NCBI RefSeq assembly: GCF_020176955.2 | Contig: NZ_JAIUCZ020000002.1 | Span: 620,001 to 684,000 of the forward strand | Direction: 5' to 3' | DNA length: 64,000 nt | Origin: Nocardia sp. alder85J | Lineage (GTDB): Bacteria; Actinomycetota; Actinomycetes; Mycobacteriales; Mycobacteriaceae | Translations under genes and position numbers: made by a program | Notes under the pieces: model-generated | Told to the model about the DNA's origin: nothing | Databases searched by the model: none | Seen by the model: the letters and a program-made list of their open reading frames with translations, nothing else | Shown: positions 41,748 to 51,255 of the stretch, in pieces | How positions within the stretch are numbered: position 1 is the stretch's first letter | Layout of the letters: each line of letters begins with the position of its first letter

Positions 41748-42896
41748 ATGGACTTCACGATGGGTGAGGCCGCCACCGTGCTCCGCGGTGAGCTGCGCCG
41801 TCTGGTGAAGGAGCGGATCTCCCCCGATTTTCTCGGTGCATTCACCGACGATCCGGCAGATCTGGAAGTGGCCCAAGGCTTTTCGCGTCTCCTTGCCGAC
41901 CGGGGATTGCTCTGCGCGGCCTGGCCGCCGGAATTCGGCGGCCGGGGCACCTCGGTCTGGGAGCAGACCGTGGTGCGCGAGGAGATGTGGGCGCATCACG
42001 AGCCGCGCGGCGCCCAGTACATGGGTGTGAACTGGGTCGGCCCGACGATCATGCGGCACGGCACCGAGGAGCAGCAGCGCAAGCATCTGCCGCCGATCGC
42101 GCGCGGCGAGGTGATCTGGTGCCAGGGCTTCAGCGAGCCCGACGCCGGCTCCGACCTGGCGTCGCTGCGTACCACCGCCCGCCCCGACGGCGACGGCTGG
42201 CTGATCTCCGGGCAGAAGATCTGGACCTCGTACGCGACCATGGCGCAGTGGTGCTTCCTGCTCGCGCGCACCTCGCGCGAGGACCGGAAACAGCAGGGGC
42301 TCACCATCTTCCTGCTCCCCATGTCCGATCCCGGCATCGAGGTGCGGCCGATCCGCGCCATGCTCGGCCCGCACCACCTCAACGAGGTGTTCTTCGACGG
42401 GGTCCGGGCCACCGAGGCCGATGTGCTGGGCACCGTCGGCGAGGGCTGGCGGGTGGTGCAGGAGGTGCTGGCCTTCGAACGGGTCGGCATCGCCCGGTAC
42501 GCCCGTTGCGACCGGCTGCTGCACGCCGCCCCCGAGGTGCTCGGCGACCGCTGGGAGACCCTGCCGGAGGAACTGCGCGGCCGGTGGGCGCATCTGCTCA
42601 CGCATTGCCGCCGGGCCCGGCTGCTGGCCTACCAGGTGCTGTCGTTGCAGAGCAGTGGCCGGGTCACCCCCGCCGACGCGGCGGTCTACCGGATCGCGGT
42701 GACCAAACTCGATCAGGACAGCGCGGCCGCGCTCGCCGAGATCGCGAGCTACGCGACCGCGGACGACGACGCCGACCGGCGCTTCCGGCGCGCGGTGGAG
42801 GACCACTGGAAGTACGCGCACGCCGCCACCGTCGCCTCCGGCAGCATCGAGATGCAGCGCATCCTGCTGGCCCGGTCGTTGCTGGCGTCGGCATGA
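41748..42896 (+). CDS. Acyl-CoA dehydrogenase, FAD-binding subunit (first pair)
   Basis: A 382-aa ACAD. FAD and substrate motifs WCQGFSEPDAGSDLASLRTT and ISGQKIWTSYA are intact, and the C-terminus has the usual SGSIEMQRILLARSL. The ATG is chosen over a GTG three codons upstream. A shorter ACAD-like gene follows, as in the alpha2beta2 heterotetrameric enzymes of steroid side-chain catabolism (FadE26/27 type). It probably introduces a double bond into an unusual or cyclic acyl-CoA. Confidence 0.92.
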   Translation: MDFTMGEAATVLRGELRRLVKERISPDFLGAFTDDPADLEVAQGFSRLLADRGLLCAAWPPEFGGRGTSVWEQTVVREEMWAHHEPRGAQYMGVNWVGPTIMRHGTEEQQRKHLPPIARGEVIWCQGFSEPDAGSDLASLRTTARPDGDGWLISGQKIWTSYATMAQWCFLLARTSREDRKQQGLTIFLLPMSDPGIEVRPIRAMLGPHHLNEVFFDGVRATEADVLGTVGEGWRVVQEVLAFERVGIARYARCDRLLHAAPEVLGDRWETLPEELRGRWAHLLTHCRRARLLAYQVLSLQSSGRVTPADAAVYRIAVTKLDQDSAAALAEIASYATADDDADRRFRRAVEDHWKYAHAATVASGSIEMQRILLARSLLASA

Positions 42897-43101
42897 GATA
42901 CCGCTTCCCGCACCGGCACTCGTCGCGCACCGGACCGAATCCCGGTACGTCGCCGGCCACCGGCGGTGCACTCCGGCGGGCCGCTTCCCCCGGCGATCGG
43001 AAGGTTGCGCGGCGCGCCGCGGACCGTCTCCGGGCCGGCGGGGCGCCGACGTCACACGCGCGGGCATCCGACCACCCGAATGACCCGAGGGCGGAGACCC
43101 T

Positions 43102-44058
43102 GTGAACATCGAATTGTCCACCGAAGCCACGGAATTCGGTCAGGAGGCCCGCCGCGCGCTGGCGGCCGCCGGTGGCGACGACCTGGTGCAGCAGGCCGAG
43201 CGGGAGCCCAAGGCTCGCGCCGAACTCGTCGACACCGTGCTGAGCCGGTTGGGCGCCTGGGATCTGGCGCCGCGCGAGGATGCCACCGAGCTGGAAGCCG
43301 CGGCGGCGCTGTGCCGTTCGGCCGGATACTGGGCCCTGCCGTATCCGGTGGCCGAGCGACTGGCCCGGCCCGCCGGGGCGGACGGGCTGATCGTGATCTC
43401 CGGGCGGGAACCCGCCGGTGCGGTCGCCGGGCTCGACTTGCGCTGGGCCACGGTGACATTGGCGGGCGAGCCCGGATCCGGGGTGGCCCTGCCCAGCGCG
43501 GCGTCGCCCCGGGATTCGGCGTTCCTCACCGCGCTGGACATCCATCCGGCCGCCTGGACCGCGTCGGATCCGGTGGCGGATGTGGCCCTGGCCCTGACCC
43601 TGCCGTGCTGGACCCTGCTCGGAATGCTGGACCGCGCCATCGATCTCGCCCGCGCGCACGTGACGGTGCGCGAGCAGTTCGGCCGGCCGCTGGCCCAGTT
43701 CCAGGGTGTGCAGTTCCAATTGACCGATGGCGAAGTGGAACACCGCGGCGTGGAGATGCTCGCCCGGTACGCGCTGTGGAGCCTCCAGACCGGCAGCGCC
43801 GACGCGATCGACGACGCGCTGGCGTTGCGGCTGGCCGCGATCGAGGCCGCCGACACCGTCTTCCGGGTCACCCACCAGGTGCACGGGGCGCTCGGCTTCT
43901 GCGACGAGTCCCCGCTGTCGTGGCTGTCCCGCTACAGTCGCCCGCTGCGCCGACTGCCCACCGGCCTGTCGGAGACCCGCGACGCACTGTCCCGCCGCCT
44001 CGGCCGCCGCGGCCTGACCGGGCTGTTCAGCGCGGCGGCGCCGGGAAGTTTCGCATGA
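43102..44058 (+). CDS. Acyl-CoA dehydrogenase, short partner subunit (first pair)
   Basis: A 318-aa ACAD-like protein. The middle beta domain with the FAD-stacking motif is much reduced; the C-terminal helical domain (REQFGRPLAQFQGVQFQLTD, HQVHGALGFCDESPLSWLSR) is preserved. Starts at GTG after GGCGGAGACC. Partner subunits of this type complete the FAD site of the other chain in heterotetramers. A 205-bp gap without a gene separates it from the first subunit. Confidence 0.88.
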   Translation: MNIELSTEATEFGQEARRALAAAGGDDLVQQAEREPKARAELVDTVLSRLGAWDLAPREDATELEAAAALCRSAGYWALPYPVAERLARPAGADGLIVISGREPAGAVAGLDLRWATVTLAGEPGSGVALPSAASPRDSAFLTALDIHPAAWTASDPVADVALALTLPCWTLLGMLDRAIDLARAHVTVREQFGRPLAQFQGVQFQLTDGEVEHRGVEMLARYALWSLQTGSADAIDDALALRLAAIEAADTVFRVTHQVHGALGFCDESPLSWLSRYSRPLRRLPTGLSETRDALSRRLGRRGLTGLFSAAAPGSFA

Positions 44059-44365
44059 TCGCTCGGCCGCGCGGCGCCGCGGACGGTGCCCGAGGCGCCG
44101 GATGTGCCGCAACGGAGGGACTTCGGAGTCCCCGCGGTGTTCGGCGACCGGGCTGCCCTCGGGCCGGGTATCGGTCCGCCCGCGCCGCGACCGTCGTGCG
44201 TGGCGGTACGTCGGCGCGAGTGGACGAGAGTGCATGGGTCATGATGACGTCGAAGCCGAGCGGCCGCCCGAACCGGCGTCGAGCGGACGGCCGGCCGAAA
44301 CATGATCCACCAGTACCAGTCGCCCGGCCCACGCCGGGAGCTGTCCCCGCGACGGAGGTTGCCGC
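44059..44365 (+). other. Gap without a gene
   Basis: No plausible coding sequence, hairpin or repeat is seen. It ends in a strong GGAGG ribosome-binding site for the enoyl-CoA hydratase and may contain a secondary promoter. Confidence 0.4.
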
Positions 44366-45148
44366 GTGAAATATGACCTGCCGGACGAATTGATCGTCGA
44401 GTCCGACGGCCCGGTGCGGACGCTGATCCTGAACCGCCCGGAGGAGTTGAACGCTGTCAACGAGCGGCTGCACTGGGGTCTGGCGAATGTGTGGCGGCAG
44501 CTGTCCATGGACCCCGAGGCGCGGGTGGTGGTGGTGACCGGCGCCGGCCGCGCGTTCTCGGCCGGCGGTGATCTGGATTGGATCACCTCGTTCCTGGAGG
44601 ATCCGATCGCGCGGGACGAGAGCGTGCGGGAGGGCGCGCAGATCGTCGAGGAGATGCTGCGGTTCCCGCTGCCGGTGATCGCGGCGGTGAACGGCGCCGC
44701 GGTCGGATTGGGTTGCAGCGTCGCGGTTCTCAGTGACGTGGTGCTGATCTCGGAGCGCGGCTCGCTGACGGATCCGCATGTGGCGGTGGGGCTGGTCGCC
44801 GGTGACGGCGGAGCGGCGTTGTGGCCGTTGCTGACCCCGATCATGCGGTCGCGGGAGTTCCTGTTCACCGGCGATCGCATCGATGCCCGGACGGCGGTGG
44901 AATTCGGGTTGGCGTCGCGGGTGGTGGCGGCGGACAGCCTGCTGGAGGAGGCCCGGACCCTGGCGCATCGGCTGGCGGGGCAGCCGGTGGAGGCGCTGCG
45001 GGCCACGAAACGGGTGGTGAACATGTATCTGTCGCAGGCGCTGGCGGGTCCGTTGCAGGCGGGATTCGCGGCGGAGGTGGTGTCGATGCAGACGCCGGAG
45101 CACCGGGAACGGTTGCTGGCGTTGCGGCGGAAGACCAGCAGCAAATGA
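44366..45148 (+). CDS. Enoyl-CoA hydratase/isomerase
   Basis: A 260-aa crotonase. Oxyanion-hole segments are GAGRAFSAGGDLDW and NGAAVGLGCSVAVLSDVVL. In the crotonase catalytic positions there is Asp/Gly rather than the two glutamates of classical hydratases in part (VAVGLVAGDGGA), so isomerase or atypical hydratase chemistry is possible. The start is GTG. Its stop overlaps the next ATG (ATGA). It acts on acyl-CoA products of the neighbouring dehydrogenases. Confidence 0.9.
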   Translation: MKYDLPDELIVESDGPVRTLILNRPEELNAVNERLHWGLANVWRQLSMDPEARVVVVTGAGRAFSAGGDLDWITSFLEDPIARDESVREGAQIVEEMLRFPLPVIAAVNGAAVGLGCSVAVLSDVVLISERGSLTDPHVAVGLVAGDGGAALWPLLTPIMRSREFLFTGDRIDARTAVEFGLASRVVAADSLLEEARTLAHRLAGQPVEALRATKRVVNMYLSQALAGPLQAGFAAEVVSMQTPEHRERLLALRRKTSSK

Positions 45149-46335
45149 GCGGGGTGGTGCTCGAGGATTTCCGTGTGGGGGTGCGGGATTGGTGTCGTGT
45201 GCATGTTCCGGTGGGGTGGCGGGTGGGGCAGACGGGTGTGTCGGATGCGGAGTTCGTGGGGTTTCAGCGGGAGTGGTTTCAGACGTTGCGGTCGGGTGGG
45301 TTCGCGGTGCCGCATTGGCCGAGGGAGTTCGGTGGGGGGCTGACTGTTGCGGAGCAGGTGGTGTTGTATCAGGAGTTGGCGGCGGCGGATGCGCCGCGTC
45401 TGGTGCTGGCGTTCGTGGCGGTGCATCATGCGGCGTCGACGTTGCTGGCGGCGGGGAGCCAGGCGCAGCGGGTGCGGCATCTTCCGGCGATTCTGGAGGG
45501 TGAGGTGTGGTGTCAGGGGTTTTCGGAGCCGGGGGCGGGGTCGGATCTGGCGTCGTTGCGGACGGTGGCGCGGCGTGAGGGCGATGATTTCGTGGTGTCG
45601 GGGCAGAAGGTGTGGGCCAGTGGTGCGCAGTATGCGGATTGGTGCCTGTTGCTGGCGCGTACCGATCCGGTTGCGCCGAAGCGGAAGGGGATTTCGTATT
45701 TGTTGATGGATATGCGGTCGCGGGGGATTGATGTGCGGCCGATCCGGCAGGCGACGGGGGAGTCGCATTTTTGTGAGTTGTTTCTGGATGAGGTGCGGAT
45801 TCCGGTGTCGCAGTTGGTGGGTGCGGAGAACGCGGGCTGGCAGGTGGCGCAGTCCACGTTGGGGGCCGAGCGTGGTTTGACGATGCTGGAGTTGGCGGAG
45901 CGGTTGGGTAATGCGGGGTTGCGGTGGCTGGTGGAGGAGTGTGCGCGGCCGGGTCCGGATGGGAGTCGTCCGGTCGATGATGCGGTGATCGCGGATCGGC
46001 TGGCGCAGTTCGAGACGGAGATCGAGGGTTTGCGGGTGTTGTGCCGGGATGTGGTGCAGCGGTATGAGGCGGGGAGGGTGGGTGCGGCGGATGCGTCGGT
46101 GGTGAAGTTGTTCTACAGCGAGTTGTTGCAGCGGTTGACCGGTTTCGGTGCGGAGGTGGGTGGTTTGTCGGCGCAGTCGGTGTTGCGGAAGCCTTCTTCG
46201 GGTGGGTGGGAGTCGGGGGCGTGGGTGCTGGATTTCGTGGGGTCGTGGGAGTGGACGATTCCGGGGGGTAGTAGTGAGATCCAGCGGACGATCATCGGGG
46301 AACGCGGGCTGGGGCTCCCCCGGGAACCCCAGTGA
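45145..46335 (+). CDS. Acyl-CoA dehydrogenase, FAD-binding subunit (second pair)
   Basis: A 396-aa ACAD with WCQGFSEPGAGSDLASLRTV, VSGQKVWASGAQYADWCLLL, ESHFCELFLDEVRIPVSQLV and the C-terminal PGGSSEIQRTIIGERGLGLP. Translation is coupled to the hydratase. Its codon use is odd: it strongly prefers G- and T-ending codons (GTG, TTG, GGG, GCG, GAT, CAT), while genes on both sides prefer C-ending ones. This suggests a different recent history. Partner subunit gene follows. Confidence 0.92.
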   Translation: MSGVVLEDFRVGVRDWCRVHVPVGWRVGQTGVSDAEFVGFQREWFQTLRSGGFAVPHWPREFGGGLTVAEQVVLYQELAAADAPRLVLAFVAVHHAASTLLAAGSQAQRVRHLPAILEGEVWCQGFSEPGAGSDLASLRTVARREGDDFVVSGQKVWASGAQYADWCLLLARTDPVAPKRKGISYLLMDMRSRGIDVRPIRQATGESHFCELFLDEVRIPVSQLVGAENAGWQVAQSTLGAERGLTMLELAERLGNAGLRWLVEECARPGPDGSRPVDDAVIADRLAQFETEIEGLRVLCRDVVQRYEAGRVGAADASVVKLFYSELLQRLTGFGAEVGGLSAQSVLRKPSSGGWESGAWVLDFVGSWEWTIPGGSSEIQRTIIGERGLGLPREPQ

Positions 46336-46504
46336 AGTCACGAGTTTCGGGGTGGAGGGGAGCGCGGGTGGCCTGGGCAGGCCCGGTAGCCGGGCATCCG
46401 GTGACCGGCGGTGGGCCGGTCGGCGGAACTCATCCCGTCGGGGATGGACCACACAGTGAGGACCGGGTTCGGCGGCAGCCGGCCGGTCGGTGGAGGCAGA
46501 GTTC

Positions 46505-47650
46505 ATGAGCAGCGAAACAGTCACGGCGACCGACGATCTGGACGAGATCCGGGAGGAGTTGCGTGTGGTCGCTCGCGCGGTGCTGGCGAAAGCCGGTGCC
46601 GCTGGGCCGGATCGGCGGGCGCTGTCCGCGCACGGCTGGTCCGGGCTGGAGGTTGCGGAGGATCTCGGTGGTGCGGGTGTGACCTTCGCCGAGACCGCGG
46701 TGGTGCTGGAGGAGTTGGGCCGGGCCGCGGCCGCGAGTGGATACCTCGGCACCGTGCTGGGTGTCGCCGCGTTGACGGCCTCGACCGGCCCGCGCCGGGA
46801 CGAACTGCTGGCGGCGGTGGCCGCGGGTGAGTCCTCGGTGGCTGTAGCGCTGTGCGGTGCGGACGCCGAGTACACCACCAGGTTCCGGCTGCGCCCCAGC
46901 GGTGCGGGCTGGATCCTGTCCGGTCGTGCGGAATTCGTGCCCGACGCGGCCACCGCGGATCGGCTGCTGGTGATCGCGGCGGACCCGTCGGACACCCCGG
47001 TGGTCGTGTGCGTCGCACCTGCCACCGGGCTCGCGGCGGTCCCGGCCCCGGTGGTCGCGCCCTCGACCGGGGTCGCGGTGACCGCGGCCTCAGCGGTCGA
47101 GCCCACGGCCGGGCTGGTCGTGACCGCGACCCCGGTCGTCGACGAGTCACGCACGCTGGGCACGGTTGTCGCCGGCGATCTCACCGTCACCGGCGACGAC
47201 CTGCTGCGGTTCTCCGGTGACCCGCTCGCCGCCGCCCGGGGTCTGCACGACCGTGCCGCGCTGGCGGTCGCGTGTGACAGTCTCGGTGTCGCGGAGGCGA
47301 TGCTCACCGCGACGGTGGAGTACGCGAAGGTGCGGGAGCAGTTCGATCGGCCGATCGGTTCGTTCCAGGCGGTCAAGCACGCATGTGCGGACATGTTCGT
47401 GCAGGCCACCGTCGCCCGCAAGCTGGTCGGTGTGGCGCTCGACGGTGACGGGACCGCGGTGGCGATGGCGAAGTCCTATACCGGTACGGCGGCGGTCGAG
47501 GTGGCCGGTGCGGCCATGCAGTTGCACGGCGGTATCGGTTACACGTGGGAGAGCGGTATCCACCGCTACCTCAAGCGCGCGACGTTGAACCGCGTCCTGT
47601 TCGGCACCCCCACCGCCCACCGCCGCAGACTGGCGCGACGTTACCGCTGA
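46505..47650 (+). CDS. Acyl-CoA dehydrogenase, partner subunit (second pair)
   Basis: A 381-aa ACAD-like protein. The C-terminal domain has VREQFDRPIGSFQAVKHACA and MQLHGGIGYTWESG. The middle domain is unusual: a Val/Ala/Thr/Pro-rich stretch (about residues 160-222) with imperfect internal repetition (APSTGVAVTAA, EPTAGLVVTATP). The ATG follows GGAGGCAGA. It likely pairs with the preceding subunit. Confidence 0.9.
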   Translation: MSSETVTATDDLDEIREELRVVARAVLAKAGAAGPDRRALSAHGWSGLEVAEDLGGAGVTFAETAVVLEELGRAAAASGYLGTVLGVAALTASTGPRRDELLAAVAAGESSVAVALCGADAEYTTRFRLRPSGAGWILSGRAEFVPDAATADRLLVIAADPSDTPVVVCVAPATGLAAVPAPVVAPSTGVAVTAASAVEPTAGLVVTATPVVDESRTLGTVVAGDLTVTGDDLLRFSGDPLAAARGLHDRAALAVACDSLGVAEAMLTATVEYAKVREQFDRPIGSFQAVKHACADMFVQATVARKLVGVALDGDGTAVAMAKSYTGTAAVEVAGAAMQLHGGIGYTWESGIHRYLKRATLNRVLFGTPTAHRRRLARRYR

Positions 47651-47679
47651 TCCGCGCTGGCGTCCGCGCCGGGCGCTGG

Positions 47680-47708
47680 CTTAGTATGTGAGTATTCGCT
47701 TAACTAAG
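47680..47708 (+). promoter_or_regulatory. Inverted repeat upstream of the amidohydrolase
   Basis: CTTAGT (47680-47685) and ACTAAG (47703-47708) are perfect inverted repeats with a 17-bp spacer in an AT-rich patch that contrasts with its surroundings. It lies about 22 bp before the start codon and may be an operator or promoter. Confidence 0.45.
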
Positions 47709-47730
47709 ACGAGTAAGTTGGGAGATCCCG

Positions 47731-48936
47731 ATGTCGTTCAGCTGGTTCATTTCGGTCGACGACCACTTGATCGAGCCGGCCAGGCTGTGGCAGGAAAGGC
47801 TGCCACAGCGGTGGCGGGACACCGGTCCTCGCATCGTGCGTGAGGGCACGTCCGAGTTCTGGGTCTACGAGGACCGGCAGATCGTCACCACCGGGCTGAA
47901 CGCCGTCGCGGGCAAGTCGCGCGAGGAGTTCTCTCCCGAGCCGATCACCTATGAGGACATGCGTCCCGGTTGCTACGAGCCGGCCGACCGCGTCGCCGAC
48001 ATGAACCAGGGCCACGTGCTGTCGTCGATGCTGTTCCCGTCCTTCCCCCGCTACTGCGGCCAGGTCTTCCACGAGGCCAAGGACAAGGAACTGGGCCTGC
48101 TGTGCGTGCAGGCGTGGAACGACTTCATTCTGGAGGAGTTCGCGCAGGCCTACCCGGGCCGGTTCATCCCGATGATGATCATCCCGCTGTGGGATCCGGT
48201 GGCCGCCGCCGCCGAGGTCGAGCGCACCGCGGCCCTGGGCGGCAAGTCGATCGCCTTCTCGGAGAACCCGACCAAGCTGGGCCTGCCCTCGATCCACAAC
48301 GACCACTGGGATCCGCTGTTCCAGGCCTGCAACGACACCGGCTACGTGGTGTCGATGCACGTGGGTTCGTCCTCGAACCTGATCCGTACCTCCCCGGACA
48401 TGCCGACGCTGGCCTTCATGGCGTACTCCGCGGCCGCGAATCAGGCCGGGACGCTGCTGGATTGGTTGTTCAGCGGCAACTTCGTGAAGTTCCCGGAGCT
48501 GAAGATCGCGCTGTCCGAGGGCTCGATCGGCTGGATCCCCTACTTCCTGGAGCGGGCTGAGCAGGTCGTCGACAAGCAGCGGTTCTGGGCCTCGCGGTTC
48601 GACATCGACATGAACGCCAGCCACGAGCGCGGTGAGGAGAAGGGTTCGGCCAGTTTCGATCTCGACACCGACATCCGCCGGCTGTTCAAGGATCACGTGT
48701 TCGGCACCTTCATCGAGGATCAGGCCGGCATCCGGCTGCTGGACATCATCGGCGAGGACAACGTGATGCTCGAATGCGATTACCCGCATTCGGATTCCAC
48801 GTGGCCGGACACCATCCAGCTGGCCACCAAGTGGCTCGATCACCTGCCCGACGACGTGCAGCACAAGATCGCGATCGGCAATGCCTCGCGCGTCTACAAC
48901 TTCACCCCCGCCGACGCGTCGACCATCACCGCGTGA
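47731..48936 (+). CDS. Amidohydrolase-2 family protein (ACMSD-like)
   Basis: A 401-aa TIM-barrel metal hydrolase of the amidohydrolase-related family that includes aminocarboxymuconate-semialdehyde decarboxylase. Motifs are SVDDHLIEPARLW at the N-terminal metal site, VSMHVGSSSNL, and the C-terminal LECDYPHSDSTWP with the key Asp. GGGAG precedes the ATG. Such proteins hydrolyse or decarboxylate ring-cleavage or beta-keto intermediates. It ends the plus-strand arm of the catabolic locus; the pathway role is inferred. Confidence 0.88.
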   Translation: MSFSWFISVDDHLIEPARLWQERLPQRWRDTGPRIVREGTSEFWVYEDRQIVTTGLNAVAGKSREEFSPEPITYEDMRPGCYEPADRVADMNQGHVLSSMLFPSFPRYCGQVFHEAKDKELGLLCVQAWNDFILEEFAQAYPGRFIPMMIIPLWDPVAAAAEVERTAALGGKSIAFSENPTKLGLPSIHNDHWDPLFQACNDTGYVVSMHVGSSSNLIRTSPDMPTLAFMAYSAAANQAGTLLDWLFSGNFVKFPELKIALSEGSIGWIPYFLERAEQVVDKQRFWASRFDIDMNASHERGEEKGSASFDLDTDIRRLFKDHVFGTFIEDQAGIRLLDIIGEDNVMLECDYPHSDSTWPDTIQLATKWLDHLPDDVQHKIAIGNASRVYNFTPADASTITA

Positions 48937-48939
48937 GCG

Positions 48940-48971
48940 CCGCGCGCCGGGGTCGCGGCCCCGGCGCGCGG
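48940..48971. terminator. Bidirectional hairpin terminator
   Basis: CCGCGCGCCGGGG and CCCCGGCGCGCGG form a perfect 13-bp stem with a 6-nt loop between the converging amidohydrolase and PTS EIIA genes. No T-run. Confidence 0.8.
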
Positions 48972-48985
48972 ACGGGCGCCGGGGC

Positions 48986-49435
48986 TCAGGCGGTGAACAG
49001 CACCGCGCCGGCGGTGATCGGCCCGACGGCGGTGTCGCGCGCCGAGCCCGGCGCGGTGTCCATGACCACCACCGGCACCGCGGCGCTGTGGCCCTCGCGG
49101 CGAATCGCGTTGGGGGAGAAGGTGATCAGCGGATCACCGGCGGCCACTCGCGCGCCCTCGGCGGCGTGCACGGTGAACAGTTCCGGCTTGCCCACGGTAT
49201 CGATGCCCACATGCACCAGCACCCCGGCCCCGGAGTCGGCGACGATCACCGCCGCGTGCGGGTGCAGTTTCACCAGGGTGCCCGCGATCGGCGCGGCGAC
49301 GGTGGTCGGATCGTCGGTGTCGGCGGGTTCGATCGCGACTCCGGCGCCGACCATCTCCGCGGCGAACACCGGATCGGGGACCTCGGCCAGCGGCAGCGCG
49401 CGCCCGGCCAGCGGCGCCAGGACCTCGGTGCTCAC
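48986..49435 (-). CDS. PTS glucose-family EIIA component
   Basis: A 149-aa EIIA of the Glc/GlcNAc family. It receives phosphate from HPr on His75 (VLVHVGIDTVG) and passes it to EIIB; His60 (LHPHAAV) is the supporting histidine. SPNAIRREGHSAAVPVVV-type block (REGHSAAVPVVVMD) is conserved. GTG start overlaps the EIIB stop. With EIIB and EIIC on the other strand of the same promoter it forms a complete sugar permease. Confidence 0.92.
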   Translation of the reverse strand: MSTEVLAPLAGRALPLAEVPDPVFAAEMVGAGVAIEPADTDDPTTVAAPIAGTLVKLHPHAAVIVADSGAGVLVHVGIDTVGKPELFTVHAAEGARVAAGDPLITFSPNAIRREGHSAAVPVVVMDTAPGSARDTAVGPITAGAVLFTA

Positions 49436-49662
49436 AGCAGATCGTTGATGTCTTCGGCGAGGGCGTCGGCGGTCGGGCCGACCACCACCTGCACCGCGTT
49501 ACCGGCCACCACCACGCCGTGCGCCCCGGCGGATTTCAGGGCGGGCTGATTCACCTGTTGCGGGTCCTTGACCTCCACCCGCAGCCGGGTGATACACCCC
49601 TCGACCTCCACGATGTTGCCGGTGCCGCCGAGCCCGGCGACGATCTGGTCGACCTTGGACAT
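49432..49662 (-). CDS. PTS glucose-family EIIB component
   Basis: A 76-aa EIIB. The phosphorylated Cys23 lies in EVEGCITRLRVEVKD; GAHGVVVAGNAVQVVVGPTA is typical. AGGAG precedes the ATG. It is encoded as a separate protein, whereas in many bacteria EIIB is fused to EIIC (NagE, PtsG). It is divergent from the EIIC gene across a 109-bp regulatory region. Confidence 0.93.
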   Translation of the reverse strand: MSKVDQIVAGLGGTGNIVEVEGCITRLRVEVKDPQQVNQPALKSAGAHGVVVAGNAVQVVVGPTADALAEDINDLL

Positions 49663-49691
49663 GGCTCCTCCATGCGTGTCGGGGGGACGGG

Positions 49692-49707
49692 ACTGGTCAG
49701 CGCCACA
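49692..49707 (+). promoter_or_regulatory. DasR-like dre site
   Basis: ACTGGTCAGCGCCACA matches 11 of 16 positions of the DasR consensus ACTGGTCTAGACCACT, including a perfect left half ACTGGTC. It lies in the divergent EIIB/EIIC promoter. DasR controls GlcNAc PTS and nag genes in actinobacteria, so the position fits. Confidence 0.6.
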
Positions 49708-49739
49708 GGTATGCAGTTAATATCCAGCTACCATACCTG
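49706..49739. promoter_or_regulatory. Second palindrome in the PTS divergent promoter
   Basis: CAGGTATG (49706-49713) and CATACCTG (49732-49739) are perfect inverted repeats around an AT-rich 18-bp centre that probably includes -10 sequences. A second repressor or activator may bind here. Confidence 0.5.
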
Positions 49740-49771
49740 CTCGGCGACCCCCGGCACCCGCGAGGACCTCC

Positions 49772-50991
<1,220 letters not shown>

Positions 50992-50995
<4 letters not shown>

Positions 50996-51255
50996 TCACC
51001 CGCACCGCCGTGGTGGCGGCCGAGACCGGCCTGCACGCCCGTCCCGCCGCGCTGTTCGCCAAGGCCGCCGCCGAATCCCCGGTGCCGGTGACCATTTCGG
51101 TCGGCGAGAAGGCGCCCGTGGCCGCCGGCAGCCTGTTGCAGCTGATGACCCTCGGCGTCGGATGCGGTGACACCGTCACCCTGCACGCTCCCGACGGCGC
51201 CGACGAGGTGCTGGACCGGCTGGTCACCGTACTGGAGACCGACCTTGACCACTGA
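50992..51255 (+). CDS. ptsH: PTS phosphocarrier HPr
   Basis: An 87-aa HPr. His15 in ETGLHARPAALFAK is the phosphorylation site. Ser47 in the AAGSLLQLMTLGV segment is at the regulatory position used by HPr kinase in firmicutes, though actinobacteria usually lack that kinase. ATG overlaps the EIIC stop and the downstream EI start overlaps its end, so the operon is translated as a coupled unit. Confidence 0.95.

Noticed and set aside
44239-47421. A 1060-codon minus-strand frame
   Set aside because: It is antisense to the enoyl-CoA hydratase and acyl-CoA dehydrogenase genes, which have full family motifs; the frame has proline/arginine shadow composition.
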